Positions 26,401-39,918 of a stretch of 64,000 bases of DNA are shown piece after piece. The DNA is from Acanthaster planci (Eukaryota > Echinodermata > Asteroidea > Valvatida > Acanthasteridae). The notes beneath the pieces are model-generated. The model was not told the origin of the DNA. It saw only the letters and a program-made list of their open reading frames with translations, and ran no database searches. Positions within the stretch are counted from its first letter, which is position 1; every line of letters begins with the position of its first letter. Both the position numbers and the translations under genes were made by a program. The stretch lies in NCBI RefSeq assembly GCF_001949145.1, contig NW_019091381.1:2027579-2091578 (forward strand). The letters run 5' to 3'.

Positions 26401-28479
26401 TGCGGTCTCATTCAGTTGGTCAAGCACCAAGTGTCAGGGCGTTATAGTAGAGGCTACGTTCTTATTAATTGTTGTCTTCATTTTGTCTGCAGCCGGTCTA
26501 GCGGGGCATGCCGCATGGGTAATTTGGCCGGCATCATCATCCTCCGGCCCCATCAATCAATCAGTCATTGTTGGATGACTATACCCAGCGAATTCATAAT
26601 TAAAATCTCTTGTTTGGCAGATGGAAGTTTAAGCTGTCGAGTGTCCACGGTTACATTTGGCACAAACGCTACATGCCGATGGAGGAAAAAAAGTTGTGCC
26701 GGGTGATGGCGATGCCGTGGGTTCTTCGATGGTTTATGGAGGCAGTTTTACTGCCAATGTATTATCAAAGTGATCATCTTTGACGCTTGTTTGAGCTCGT
26801 ACACTCACAGATGTTGATTCTGCGCCAACAAGCAAAGCACGTCACGCGACACATTAATGTGGTTCAATGAGACACTACACTGTTGATATTTTGTCAACAT
26901 GGGGTACAAAAAGGGGGTACACGCACACATGTAAGTGTGTATTTNGAAGACCACCCATATGTTTTGTACACAGTTGTCAATCGGGGACCCTCTGTCAATC
27001 AGGGACCTTATTGTCCTCTCTTGTTCAGGGTCCCCAACGGTATGCAGAAACAAACTCATATAAATCCTTTAAGGACTGACCTGTGTTTTATTTTTGATTA
27101 AAAAACAAAATGCACCTCGTGCTTATTTCTTCAAATGCACAGAAATGAAACAAGGCATGAATCGGTAAATTTCAGCGAGCAGCTTAAAAGTCCATTTTTT
27201 GTTCAAACTACCGTGTCACGTGTATCAGACTGCAAGAATGACTAAATAATTTGTAACATTCATTGGCTTGGCGGTGAAATACATTGCAAAAACGAGACTA
27301 TTACAAATCTCATTATCGATGAGAAAAGGCCGCGCCCTGGAAATTTCCTCTATGTTAAATGGCATGCAGAAATGCTGTTTCATTCGTGTCCATGAATAGG
27401 CTTTCAGTTTATGGGCATATCAATTTAACAGCCAGTGCGTATCGTATGTACAACTCTAATACCAAAGTAATGGATATTCTCTGTACTAATGTCACCGACA
27501 ATTTCGAAGGATCCAGAACTAAGCTCTAATCGTCTGATCCACCAGCAAAAGGGTGATGAATTCATTCATCAATGCCAAAAGAATAATCCTTCTAGTGTCC
27601 TCGCCCCAGGAACAACAAACAGGCATCGCGGCTGAAAAAAAGAATTGCTGGTACTTTGAATTGAGATGATTTTGAAAATCCCCCTGACTCGTAAAAAGTC
27701 AGACACTATGGCTTCCATTTGGCTTATAATTTTGAGCTAAACTTCTCGGTAATTTTCAAAAAGAGGAATAAGTGAAGACACAAAAAGGGTCACATGATGG
27801 AATCCACCACGGTTACGTATTGCTTTCTTTGGTATTTCGTTAGGAGCTGTTTCAAAACTGCCATCCCTATATTTATGAAAATTTAAAGATGAAATTACCG
27901 GTTTTGTAAAGTCAGCTTGATTACCTTATGGGTAGGTTTTAGGGGTTACATCGCGTTTTTCTAAAATAATCTCGTTTAAGACATTTAATGATGGATCTTC
28001 AAAGCTCAACCAAAAAAGAGTATCAACGTGAAGTAATTTCAAAAGCAAAGACAGTTGCAAAGGAGACCATAATGTTGAACATCTAAAACCAGTGTTTCTT
28101 GAGGGTTTCAGTTGTCTCCAACTTCAAAGGGCCACACAAGGAAATTTAGCAAAAACAAATTAGGCCAATTGCTTCACAACCTTTTCTGTATAGCCTACAC
28201 GCACGATGACAAAATATTAAAGCCGAAATATCTGTGTAACAGTATTTGTCACTTTGTTTTGTTGTCTGAAATATTTTCGCCCACAGTGGTCCTAATAAAA
28301 GTGGCCATCATAAATATTCCCCGCATTGTACCACCAATTTTCCAATTTCGAGTTCAGGTGCTTGACCTTTATGTAAACCGCAGGCGTCTAAATGATTCTA
28401 TTTTCCGATACAAACGTTTCCTGGGTTAGTCACTAATCTTTCTGTAGGTCCACCTGGACGTGGTTGGTTGGTAAATATC

Positions 28480-28534
28480 GAGAAAGACACTGGTTAGTTG
28501 GAAAATGCGCACCATCGTCTGCAGTGTCTTTCTC
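28480..28534. repeat. Hairpin with 13-bp perfect arms
   Basis: GAGAAAGACACTG at 28480-28492 and its exact complement at 28522-28534 enclose a 29-nt loop. No second copy was found. It is too loosely spaced for a classical terminator and is of unknown meaning. Confidence 0.6.
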
Positions 28535-31500
28535 ATAGCACTGTATTTTTTTAAATGGGAAGGGTCGGATGTTAGAGCACATTCGGGAAGGCATCTTAAA
28601 TTGGAATCTTGCATCGGTTTTCATTAAGCGATTACTTTTTTTTCATTTCGGCGTCATTCTCCCGGCACAGTCTGACGGTTGAGCTGTCGGCCAAAGTGTA
28701 ACGACCGCCCGATACACTACTTAAGGAACCGCATTTCGATGTGCCTGGTATGGCACCCCTCACTCCGATGGCATACCCGCTGGGTTCACTGCCTGCACCG
28801 CACCACGCATCAAAAACCGCTCACGCGTTCTTGCATTCCAGGTGTTAATTTTGCTTGTCAGAATCTAAACTCAAGTCTCATTAATGTGTGTGTAGTTCAT
28901 CCACAAGATCGTTAAACAGCTGACAGACTTTGTAGCAAGACCAATTCTGTGCCCCCCCTTATGCCATTGAAAGCTTTCTTCCCAATCAAGTTCCCTATGC
29001 GCGATCGATGTCTCCGTTGATATCACAACAAAATCTTTCGACAACAGCATGTACACAACTTCAAAATCACATATTCTATTGCCAACTGATCGATGGTATC
29101 TTCATAATGAACAACATCAGAGACTGCTCGTAGATCAACCTGCCGCCTGGCCAACTCTAGACTTTCCATCTCGTGCGATCATTTCGCTACATACAATCCA
29201 AAAGCCAAACATAACAGTCATCACAGATAAATTAGACAAACACCAAACTCACCCTTTCACTAGAAAAGTAATTCCCAGTTGACTGCAATCCCTTCAGGCC
29301 TTGTCTGGATTATTACCGACGGACGATTGGACATTGGCATTAGGCTATAATCCTTTCGTCCGTCCGCAATAATATTCCTCTGGAGAATAAGGGGTGGGTC
29401 CTTCTCGGCAGTGCGCTTAGAAACTGGGGCCAGCCTGCACACGGTAGGCAAAGACGGTATCTCCTAACGAACGTACAAGTACCGATGTATATGGCGCGAT
29501 ATCCTCTTCCCCCGAGCGTTGCCGCTAGTACCGGGCGCAGACGGTAGCCTTTTCTCGTGAATTCACTAAGTCGAAGAGCCCAGCCGTCGGATGAGGGTGG
29601 GAGCAAATCATGTCAAAATTCCACGGTGAAGTTTTACTCTTGGCGTGCGCACTTTCGTCAACAAGAGGCTCTACCTGCGTTGAATTTTCTCAACCTTCAG
29701 TGGACGTGACTAATAGTTGCAAACAGTGAACCAAGACGCTCGTCGGGGGGAGAACTTGTTTAACACTAGGTCAATAAATGACTGTATGAACTTGCCACCG
29801 TAAAACACCAGCGACTGGAAGATAAGCACAATTATGTATGACCACAAAGTGGTGGCCTGATCATTGATTCTGTTGCACACACTGTGCAATAACGCGTGGT
29901 ATTCCTTCGCGCGTGAAACTGACCTGGTGAAGCGCCCTCAAGTACCCCTGACGTCACGAGGTGACTTGCCTGGTCGAAACACCTGTCTTCAAAGGAGCCT
30001 ATCCTAGAGCAGTGCCGCACCGTCCGACACGGACAGACGGATAGCTCATCCAATTGCACGGCCCTCTACCGCCTGCAACACCGATTCAAATCGTCGAGCT
30101 CGCGCTGTGGGCGCTTTACCACCTGTGTACAAACTGCTCCCGTCACGTGCACACATGCAAATGGGCTTAATCATTAGCACAACTGGGCTGGTACACACTG
30201 TACAGAGTAAGAAGTTCATGGCCATTTACCACACACATAGCGTTCTGGAAACATCTGATGACGATTAGAACATTGGCCTTTACTGATGTTGTATTATCTT
30301 CGTGGAAACTACTTCACCAAACCTATAAAGTTGAGCAAAAAACAACATGAACTACACTGGTGGCAAGCAAAAACAGACCCGGGCAAACGGGCAGTTGGAA
30401 GGTATTAAGTGACAACTGGCTTATATCAAAAGCAACTTTGGTTTGTAATCACAACCAGTCGCTAAGCATGTACACTAGCCACTACTACTATGGCATGGAG
30501 GCAGTCACAGACAATTTAGAGCCGTCATATAACATCGGAATGAAATCGCAGACAATCCAGAGACAAGCACGATTGTCCAAGGCGATTTACTCACTGCCGT
30601 TACAGCTTTCTAACACCGTTGGTGATTATTTGCGACACCGTCTGCGTCGGTCGTTAACGTCTTTGGTGTTGATAATTATCACAACCTTCCGGTGTAGAAT
30701 CCTGAAAACGGCGTGGTTATAACTGCGCCGGTCATAATACTATCAGTGCTACACGCACGCGCAAGCCCCAGAACCTCTTTGCCCCTAATAAAGTAGCCAA
30801 TAGCGCGTGGCGTGCCTTGCATCTCGAACTGACCGCATCAGTTAGCAAAAGAAAAAAGACCGAGATTCGGATTGAGGTTCAATAAATGTCAAAATGGTTA
30901 TTAAATCAGAACTTGGCGTTACAGTTACTGCAGTTGCTTTGAATTGACGCAGAAACTATGAACGCGTAAATATAACAAATTGATTTCATTTTGCATATAG
31001 GCTGGAAGTTGCTTTATAGTCCTTTTTGGCGGTGGTGGTGACAAAATGGTTTAGGACAAAAGTATATTTTTCTGCTGCTTTTTCAGATCCTTCACTGAGA
31101 TTTTCGATGTACACCAAGAATACCTGCACCATCGGTGCATCGCTTCGTTGTGCTTGATTAAAAGGCAGGTTTTGGTTTCAAGTCTTTGAGCTAAAAGCCA
31201 TCTGCCAAATACTAAAACCGGTCTCCCTATACCGCTGTGGCCAATCATAACAGACAAGCCAGGGATGCTCTTCCATAATTTTCAACTCCGCCCCTGATGG
31301 TTTGGATTAGTGGAAATTCAAAGGAGACTATTTTATCTTCAGCCCACATTTCCCTCGATTTTGTTAGCTCAGAGGAGGAAGAGGGGAATTCGCTGTCCCT
31401 CGAAGCAATTCAAAGTTCTCTCTTGGCGACTTAGAGATTTTTTTCTCTACATCTTGGGCTTGGACGGCGCAACAAACCTCTGGACATTGTAATACGAAAC

Positions 31501-34500
31501 GAAGAGAAGAACTCCCTACGGCTGATGTAGTCCTCGAGAGCAGCCAAAATTTGCAAATGTAAGAACAAGTGTCGGAGGGAAGGTTCATACAGACTGATCA
31601 GACTCGAATGATGAAATACAAACAGGTCTTCCAACTACTGAGGAAGGTTGTTATTTGATTTTCCGAATAAACTGGGAATCGTTCACTGTTGAAATACAAG
31701 TTTCCTCCCGAAGGAAAGGAATGGGAAACTTTGGGACTAGGCAGAATTTTAACTTTATCACATTCTGAAAGTAAACAAGTGAACTGCCTTTTATGTCTGC
31801 ATGTAAATCCTAGATAATGGTGTGGACAGACAGGATTTAAACAATCTGTACCTAGGAAAAGTCAAAATTACATTTCAGAAGCAATATTTAATTCAGTGCC
31901 GAAGTCCACTGCGAAATAATCGCATGTAAGCTTCTACAAGTAATAATAACAACAACCTATAAAAGGCCCCTTTATGTCTTCTACAAACCATGAATATCTG
32001 AAGGGTTGAATTAATTAATATGCATCTTTAATATACTGTCTTGATCCACTATCTACTTGTCATTAATGGACAGTACAGAAGCTATAGTTAGTATTCCTAA
32101 GTGCAGTGGCACTACTTCCTATATCATAATAAATGAATAGTGTTGGTAGTCCTGTATAATGTTTGTAGTTAGTAATGATCTGTTAACAACTTCGACCTTG
32201 GTAGCGGAAGGGAAAATGCATGCATTATTTGCGGGAAAGGCTAGGAAGGCGCTCATATCAAATTGTAATTTGGCGCAAATGAACTGTTCACAGTGTCCCT
32301 AAGTAGTCCTGTCCCTGATAATTGCAATGATGCATAGGCCTACATGTACAGACTGAGCCAGGTACACTCTGACTCAGTGTGGAACCACATAAACCGAATT
32401 GCCATTTTCAGGCATCAAATACGTTTTAAGCTTACCACTGGAACTTAAGCACCTGTAAGTTACAAATCAGTGTATTCAAATCTGAATTTAGTCTCTTTAA
32501 AATTGTCGTGGCGTGCACGACTTGCGAGTCAGCGGCGTATATCTAGCTTTATGTGAGTGTGTGTGTGGGGGGATTCCAAAGCGAACGCGGCTTCGGGCTC
32601 AATCAACATGATGTTAGGGGAGAAACAAAATCAAAAGCCTTAGGCCTACTCGAGATCCCGTCATCCTTGCTTTTATTTTGTGATGTTGTTTTTCTTAGGG
32701 TTTTGGTGCTAATATTTGATACATAAATACACCAGTTACTTTCTTTCCTACTCATCTATGAAGTATTACCCAAATAAAATCCGACCGGGCCCCCCCACTC
32801 CCCAACCGCTGGATACAGCAATGTTATGCTCAACTTTCCACTACTATACCAATACTAAAACCCTTACTTCACTGCAAAACCTCGGGTGTTAAGTTAACAT
32901 TCCGGGTGCTTTCAGATGAGTCCCCTGATGATAACATCAAGAGTGTTACTCTACCATCAGTTTACCATCACAGTTTTTCAGTATTACCAAGCCCACAAAC
33001 ATTCCCGAAACCATCGTCAGAACCGTCAGGCCACCAACTCCATCTTGGTTGAGCCCGTCATGCAGCAGTCGAAGGCGAGACAGGACGAATAGAAGTCACC
33101 ATTACTCCCAATGTAACGGTGACTGTGTTTCACCAATATTTGCTTGATTTAACTCAAAATAGCTCTTGCACACAGTCACAATGGAAATAATGTGCTGAAT
33201 GCTGAATTCGTGTATTGAATATTGAATAAAATTCTCTGTTATCCATTCGTTGTATTCACCCGGTTGGGGAATTCATAATACCTTCTTGGAAAGGAAATTT
33301 AGGAATTGATCATATTAATGACCGTGAGTAGAATCACAGCGGTAGCATTATTTGTAAGCAGCCCGCCACGTGGATTTGCCTGCTCTTCCCTCAGGGTAAA
33401 TTAAGGTTTAAACCCACTCAAAAACCTACGGCAGCTGAGAATGTACAAACATCATGTTCGAATAGTCCTTGGAGGCATCTCTGCTATCACCTTTGGTTAA
33501 TACGGATGAAACTTTTTCCACCCGAGGGACTCTGCCGGTGAACGACCTGGAATGACTTTACTTAAACTTCAACTCCATTAATTTAAGATGATAAGTTTAT
33601 AGCAAAATGTAAATGCGCATTATTGAATTGAATACAATTTTTGTAAATTGTTCATAGTGTGACAGAGGTGTGGGTTTGCGACTTTAGATAGAAAGGATTC
33701 CTTTTAAAAAAGACTTTAATTTGCAAATTGATGGCCGGGGTCTTTTTTTTTTTGAGGGGAGGGAACTTGGTCCCATAATTGCCCAAAGCCTTTCACTCCA
33801 ACTTGCTTCACTGTTCTACCCCCACGTGCTGGACTGGTTAGGTGTGAACTCGGTCAAGTACCTTTTCGGATATTGATCTCCTTCAAACTTGTCAAAAGGC
33901 ATTAAGAGTTTGGAGGCTTATGGGTTTATTTTGTAATCAATATCTTTGTGGATTTCACCCTGAAAGTTCATGTTCTCCACCTTTGTTCACACACAATTCA
34001 GTCAACTTAGTACTCGAAAATAGTCAATTTAAACGTTGGCTAGCTCCAACCCTCACCAAACGCCTTCCGAATCCCCTCTACCGTCTTACAAAAGTATTTT
34101 GCTAACACCTCCAACTCCGTATCATTCTGAAAAGTTCCCAAGTTGTGAGTACATGTCAGACACAAAAAGGATCCCAGTGTCTGAACCGTAGCCTTGCGTC
34201 TTCCGAACTTTTGACCATTAGCATGTTTTAGTCAAGTGCGCGGCTACACAATCGGATTAACACGTTAATAAAATACATCCGGTGCCTCGAGGGAGTCGGC
34301 AACACAAGCACTGACTTTTGAAAAATGTTAATTATTTTACTCTGTCGTAGCTATTGGACATGCGAAGATCATTCGCGGGAGTAAACGACGAAGTGGTCAA
34401 TACGAGTGCCCTAATCGGGAAGCGACTGTCTCGCTTGATGGATCAGTATCATTGAAAAAGCATTGCGTGTGCTCGGGTGACCACTTCAACATGAAGATCT

Positions 34501-34880
34501 AGTACGGCCGTGCACGCAAGATTTAGGATTGACAAAATGGGCTGATGCGCCTTCTGGCTGTTAAAGAAGGAACTGAAACAAAGGGAATGGCAGAAAATTT
34601 GAAGACGAGAAAATGTGAAAATGCGCCTTGTAAATTCATCCGCGAGTAGTTAACGTTTTGTTCACACTGATTTGCGCCACGACTGCCTCTTGAGATGTCA
34701 CTTACCGTGGTCGCTTGCTAGAGATATATAGGTAGGGGTCACAGCTTTGTAAGTTTAAACGGCATTTGGCTATACTAGGCCGTACTCCAGTGAAAAAAAA
34801 TAAAAATCATGCTTCCAACATGAAAGAAAAAGGGCAGCAGATATTTTGAATTGGAAACAACAAACGAGTAGCCAACTTCG

Positions 34881-34895
34881 TCAGTAGAGGGCAGC
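34881..34895 (+). promoter_or_regulatory. CTCF-like motif
   Basis: TCAGTAGAGGGCAGC fits 14 of 15 positions of the CTCF core CCASYAGRKGGCRSY. It is about 2 kb upstream of the first gene-bearing part of the window and could mark a domain edge. That role is inference. Confidence 0.35.
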
Positions 34896-36839
34896 ATATC
34901 AATTTATTTAGTCTCACCGTGGACTGGTCCCCGTCCCTGTGATATAGGGACCGGAAGCTAGCTGCGGATTAACGTGTACGATTCGCCCTCTCACCTTATT
35001 TTGGAAACTGAATATTTGCCTTTTTTTCAGATCAATAGCAATGTTTAGCATGAAACACTTTTTAGCGTGGACGCGAAAAATACAAATACCTATCCTCGCT
35101 TAGCCTCTGTTGATCACAGTGTGCTAATTTATTTTTCAAAGATTATTAACCATAAATCATTTTGCGGGAATTTATTTTAAATCAGTGCTTACCGTGTTAA
35201 ATTCTATATAAATAAACAATTTATGGCGAAGTTATTTTTGGTAACAAGGAAAAAATAGCAAATTCTGCTTCCAGCTCCTGCTTGATTTGTGCATTGAGCG
35301 GGCGCATCGTTTCCTCATTTACACAGGCCTACACCCAGCCGAATCCTTCCGGATTCATTACCCGCTACCAGTCCCTTGTAGTTACTCCATCGACAAATTG
35401 TGCCGTTATATAGTTGTAGAAAGCTCGGTGGAACTCCAAAAGAAAAAAAGCTTAGGAAAAATATTCGCTCCAGATCTGAAGTTGCCGACTGACATGAACT
35501 CCTTTGGATGCGTAATCGAATTGCCTAATCTCATCGGATAAACTTGAGTAGCATAAAGTAGTAATCCACCTATTCACGCTAAAATGATCGTTCATGGAAA
35601 ACTCGACAATATTACATGCATGCTTCCGGTTTGATATTGGGACTATAGTCACAAACGTTCGAGTGACGAAATGATACGGCGGCACGGTGGAACGAGTTTA
35701 GATTTTGTACAGTCGACCATAATGACTATATAATGAAAACACAGGAAGAACTTCCAGCACTGAATCCCAAAATCTCAGCAGAGAGACAAACAGTGGTCAT
35801 GAAGGTACGGACATTTCTAGATTTAAGAGTTGAGAATAAACATATAGCAACTTGCAATTGGAATGAACAAGTGCTCATATCTTCCTCCCCTCCAAGATTG
35901 AGATTACAGCGACGATCAATGGGGTTTTAAAATCCATGCAGTGAGTAGGGGCATAAAATTATGCAATTTCAGGAAAAAGTTGTTGCCCAGCAAAGGTGAA
36001 ACTTGCGCATATTTTGGCGGCCCATAAAAAAATGCCAAATTTGTGGTCAGCTTTTAAGGGCCACCGTTGAATTGGACACACAGACAGTGAGGGTGTTTCA
36101 AGGGATCGCGATCAGCCGAAATCATGAAGCGCCCTCAAGAAAGTACGCCCAACAACCGTAGTCTGGTTCCCTTTGTCTTCTTCAATAAGATCATAATACA
36201 GATGAGGTTGGGTTTTTTAGTATCTATTCAATTCTGTACACAAATCCGAACAACGAAGCTCGTTCACTGACTGGTGGTTTGGTAAGCGTTTCTTGTAAGC
36301 AAACCTTTTTATGCATGACTGCCGGTAAAACGTGTCGGTGAAGGGAATTTCCGGGGAGAAAGTCGACTGAATCATGTGCTGGGGGGCCGCGAACATGTCG
36401 AAAAAACTCCCATTTCATTAAACAAAATTTGAAATGCAGTCCACTTCCAGGGACAAGACATGCCAGATTAGAGTTGAGAGCTAGAGAGGGCGGGGTTAAA
36501 ACTTAAAAAGCAGACGTACTGTGGATGGGGAACTCGTTGACGTGGATCTCAACAGAAGTCCTGTAACCGTATTAACCAAAGCTAAGATGGACACCCTGAG
36601 TTTATGATATATGGTCAGATGGTCCACCGGGCATTAATTATCAGTCTCCAAGGCCAAGGAAGTGATCCCCCAGAAGTAGTTTTGTCTTTATCTTAGTTCC
36701 AAGTCTGACCCTTTTTATCAAAGTTCAGTGCCTTATTCAGTTCATCAGATATTAGCTGAAAATTGAAAATAAGCATAAGAACTATAACATTTCAGATTGC
36801 ACCATCAAGTCCAGACAACTCTCACAAGGAGTGTGCAAT

Positions 36840-37703
36840 ATGATACCTGCCATCCGATGGAAGCAGGTACTACCTCCACGCCTGGGCGATAGACTGTCCG
36901 TCTTAGTTGCCATCACTGAATTGTGGGTAGCGGGCCTCTTTGAGCTGCTGGTCATCCTGCCGCGCAAATATCCTGAAGCGACCACGTCCTATTGGCTGAG
37001 CGTCGCACTGGGGCTGTTCCTGTTTGTCAACACATTGGGGAACCTTCTCATGGCCATGGGCACCGAGCTGTCGATCAGTTCCAGCCTCTTGCCCACCGTT
37101 TTGAAACCCGGTTGGGATTACTGCTATTTGTGCCAGCAGAATTCGCCACCCAGATCCTACCACTGTGGCCATTGTGGTGTCTGCGTGCTCAAGCGGGACC
37201 ACCACTGCCTTTTCATCGGCAGTTGCGTGGGCTACGCCAACCAACGGTATTACCTTATCTGCATCATGTACATCAGCCTAGGGGCCCTCTATGCAAACTA
37301 CCTGAATATGGAATTTGTTGTAGAGAACGTGAGCCAAAACTTACATTGGACGACACTCCTGGCATCGTTCACGCCGATGTTCGGCTGGGTGTTCGGTCTC
37401 TTTCGGCCAGTGTCCTACTTCATTGCTTTCCAGAGCGGAACCTGCATGCTGGGATTCCTCGCTTTCACCGCCTTGTTTTGTTACCACGCGTACATTGCCC
37501 TTCGTGGCCAGACCACCCACGAGAAGCGGCGGATCAGAGACCGTTCGTACGACTTGGGCTGGCGGCAGAACATCCGTGATGTGCTGGGAACGCGCTGGTA
37601 TCTCGTGTGGATCTTTCCCCTCATTACATCGCCACTTCCCGGTGATGGAGTTCACTTTTTAAAGCGTGGAATGGTTGGCTTGGAAGAAGTCAAGGATTTA
37701 TGA
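36840..37703 (+). CDS. ZDHHC24: ZDHHC24-like palmitoyltransferase
   Basis: 287-residue DHHC-family protein S-acyltransferase, an integral membrane enzyme of the endomembrane system that transfers palmitate from CoA to cysteines. Hydrophobic segments lie at about 20-40, 50-73, 137-157 and 195-220. The cysteine-rich domain is intact: C95-x2-C98-x9-H108-C109-x2-C112-x2-C115-x4-D120-H-H-C123-x5-C129-x4-N134-x3-Y. The TTHE motif (the family's TTxE) is at 225-228. The C-terminal LVWIFPLITSPLPGDG closely resembles the end of vertebrate ZDHHC24, and the length (human about 284) agrees. The start is the ATG at 36840; a GTG nine bases earlier is in frame but not a plausible initiator. The coding region has no intron. 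A TTTCAG acceptor ends at 36795, implying a spliced 5' UTR. AATAAA signals are at 38228 and 38270. Confidence 0.88.
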   Translation: MIPAIRWKQVLPPRLGDRLSVLVAITELWVAGLFELLVILPRKYPEATTSYWLSVALGLFLFVNTLGNLLMAMGTELSISSSLLPTVLKPGWDYCYLCQQNSPPRSYHCGHCGVCVLKRDHHCLFIGSCVGYANQRYYLICIMYISLGALYANYLNMEFVVENVSQNLHWTTLLASFTPMFGWVFGLFRPVSYFIAFQSGTCMLGFLAFTALFCYHAYIALRGQTTHEKRRIRDRSYDLGWRQNIRDVLGTRWYLVWIFPLITSPLPGDGVHFLKRGMVGLEEVKDL

Positions 37704-38275
37704 CTAGGCCAAGGACAAAATGATAGAGTGAAATCCAGTGTTGTACAATGTAATTGAGATATATTAAGACCATCACAAGACCTCCAGTCTGAATTCACAG
37801 TCTATTAAAATGAATCACAACAACAGCACTCCTTGTCACCCTGTCACTTGTGATTGGTCACGCAACTGGTCATGTGACTGGTCTCATGATGACCTCTAAT
37901 CACAACTTTACTACGGGTGAAATTGTAACATCTCAAATACAACTTAGTAATAACCCTGTTTTGGATCTTGATAAAACTGCATCTGAATGTTTGGAATAAT
38001 ATTATCATCGGTGGAAAGCGCAGCCTGATGGCCGCACCCATTTCCTATTGATATACATGTATATCCAGCAGGAGCCCAGACTTTCAATTCATCTTACAAG
38101 GCCACATATCCCATTCCATAAAAAAATACATATTCCTCAATCTTGTTCTGAGAACAATTTTCCCCAATATCCACACAAGTATTAACAAAATTGCCATTTC
38201 AAAGAGCAAGGGTATTGGCTACTCTCTAATAAAGGAAAATCATGACAGTCAACCTCGCGAATGTTTGCCAATAAA
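37704..38275 (+). other. Probable 3' UTR of the ZDHHC24-like gene
   Basis: No coding signal. An ATTAAA lies at 37804-37809, and stronger AATAAA signals are at 38228-38233 and 38270-38275. The neighbouring gene PPIL3 is transcribed toward this region, so the two transcripts converge. Confidence 0.4.
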
Positions 38276-38610
38276 GTATTTGTAATTACAACATGTAAAT
38301 GTTAACCGTATTGTACATGTACATGTATGTTTAGATCATTCCATTGTTCAGTTAAATGCTCTGCGTTTCACACACTCACTGTAAACATGTATTTTTATTC
38401 TCAAGACACCTTTGTATAGTTTGATATTCTTAGGGATTAAGTATTATTTGTACGTGATTATGAAGGATTGGTGTACATGTATGTATGTGTTGAGAAGTTG
38501 TACCCAAATTACTACTTAGAACGTACTGTGATATATTTATTCTTAAGCACTGTACATGTGCATATTTTTCCATGGCAGAACTATTTTTCATTGACTGTGC
38601 TTTGAATACA

Positions 38611-38774
38611 GGCGATTCACAATGGTGCGCCACCAAGAGTTTGCTACACGTAGGCCAATCATAACGCGCGAAATTTGTGGGCCCTTTCCAAACGCGCATT
38701 AGGCCGACTGATTTCGCGCATTGTGATTGGCCAACGTGTTGCAAACTCTCGATGGCGCACTATTATGAAACGGC
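38611..38774. repeat. Fold-back MITE family 1, copy b
   Basis: About 164 bp, palindromic, with ends GCGATTCACAATGGTGCGCC and GGCGCACTATTATGAAACGGCC and an inner CGCGCGAAAT pair. It aligns over its whole length with 8653-8816. It sits between the convergent ZDHHC24 and PPIL3 genes. Confidence 0.75.
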
Positions 38775-39430
38775 CGTATTACATTATGCAGATAAAACTG
38801 GAACTACACGTACGTTTAAATATCTGAAAATCATTCTAAATCTATTACAAAGACTGCTGTTGGTCGTTACCCAGATTGAACTGTACAAGGCCCCTAGGGT
38901 AATCTTTATTGCTCTGTGATAATGTGGCACAAGAATATTTATTAGTAAAGGCCACTACCTTGTTGAGAAAATTACCGGTAGTGTGATGCTCAACAGTAAC
39001 TTTGAAATCAACTCATAAGAGTGTACTTTTTCCCTGTGTAGATTTCAGTGTTTGCCCACCAGAGAATAATTTTTGCATAGTTAACTGAAGTAGGGCCACG
39101 TTAATATTTTCTACGTGTAGAATGCACTGAATGGTCAACCAGCTTTTACATGTATGTCTGTATGGTTCCTGTGAGCTGAATTTTGTATGCTTGGAATGTG
39201 AAGTGCATGTCAATTTGTTGAGCAATGTTCTGTGCATAGAGCAATCTGATGGCATAAGTATAAGGCATGGTGGCCGGAAACAGTACTCAGATAATTTGCT
39301 TTAAAATTGCCGCAATGGTGACTTAATTTCAAGGGTCGCACTTCTGAAAATGTCAAATCAGAAATTACACTAACTATTTCCAGAAGTTAATGTATTCATA
39401 AATGCAGCTTTTGAAATTTTAAATTGGAAG

Positions 39431-39436
39431 TTTATT
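39431..39436 (-). terminator. Candidate PPIL3 polyadenylation signal
   Basis: TTTATT on the plus strand gives AATAAA on the minus strand, 483 nt beyond the PPIL3 stop. An alternative AATAAA is further on, at 38938-38943. Confidence 0.4.
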
Positions 39437-39918
39437 AAATGTACACAGACCAAATGTGTGAGGAACATTGCGTTTACACACTGTACAATATTTACATAAA
39501 AGTTTGTTTTTCCCTCGATGTCTTTTGAGAAACCAACTCAAGAATCTGAAGTCACTGCAGGTTCAACCATTTTCTGGTCATAACACCTCTGAGAAATGTT
39601 ATCTAGCACCTCTACAGACAACTCGGTTTCTTATGTCTTCCATTTCCCCCGAGTCCACAGAGACTGACCCGAGTCTAGTCAGTGCTACGTGTATCCTAGA
39701 CATGTTTCCTGATGCCTAAGGAGTGAGCCTGGGTGCCAGGCATACATGTAGCCACTCCATCAGATGAAGTTTAGTATCTTACAAATTTACATCCACGGTC
39801 TTCAACAACATGCATTCCATTGTAAGTGACTAGCACTGTCTGAAATCTAATACTTGGCTACAATGGGACAGATACATCCATGCAAATGTGTAGGGATGTT
39901 CAGCACACTGGAAGGGAT

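Larger units (their letters stand above)
23484..36795. other. Long stretch without a supported gene
   Basis: About 13.3 kb. No exon could be matched to a known family. A 53-codon frame after a TTTGGCAG acceptor near 26624 ends at about 26782 but has no recognisable homology. Seen here: a single ambiguous base at 26945, a 13-bp hairpin at 28480-28534 and a CTCF-like site at 34881-34895. Sequence just left of the ZDHHC gene (36.5-36.8 kb) should contain its promoter, but none was recognised. Confidence 0.5.

Noticed and set aside
26624-26782. 53-codon frame after a TTGTTTGGCAG acceptor (WKFKLSSVHGYIWHKRYMPM...)
   Set aside because: The length is within chance, there is no recognisable homology and no partner exon.
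36831-36839. GTG start (MCN-) for the ZDHHC24-like protein
   Set aside because: GTG is not a normal initiator in animal nuclear genes; an ATG follows three codons later.
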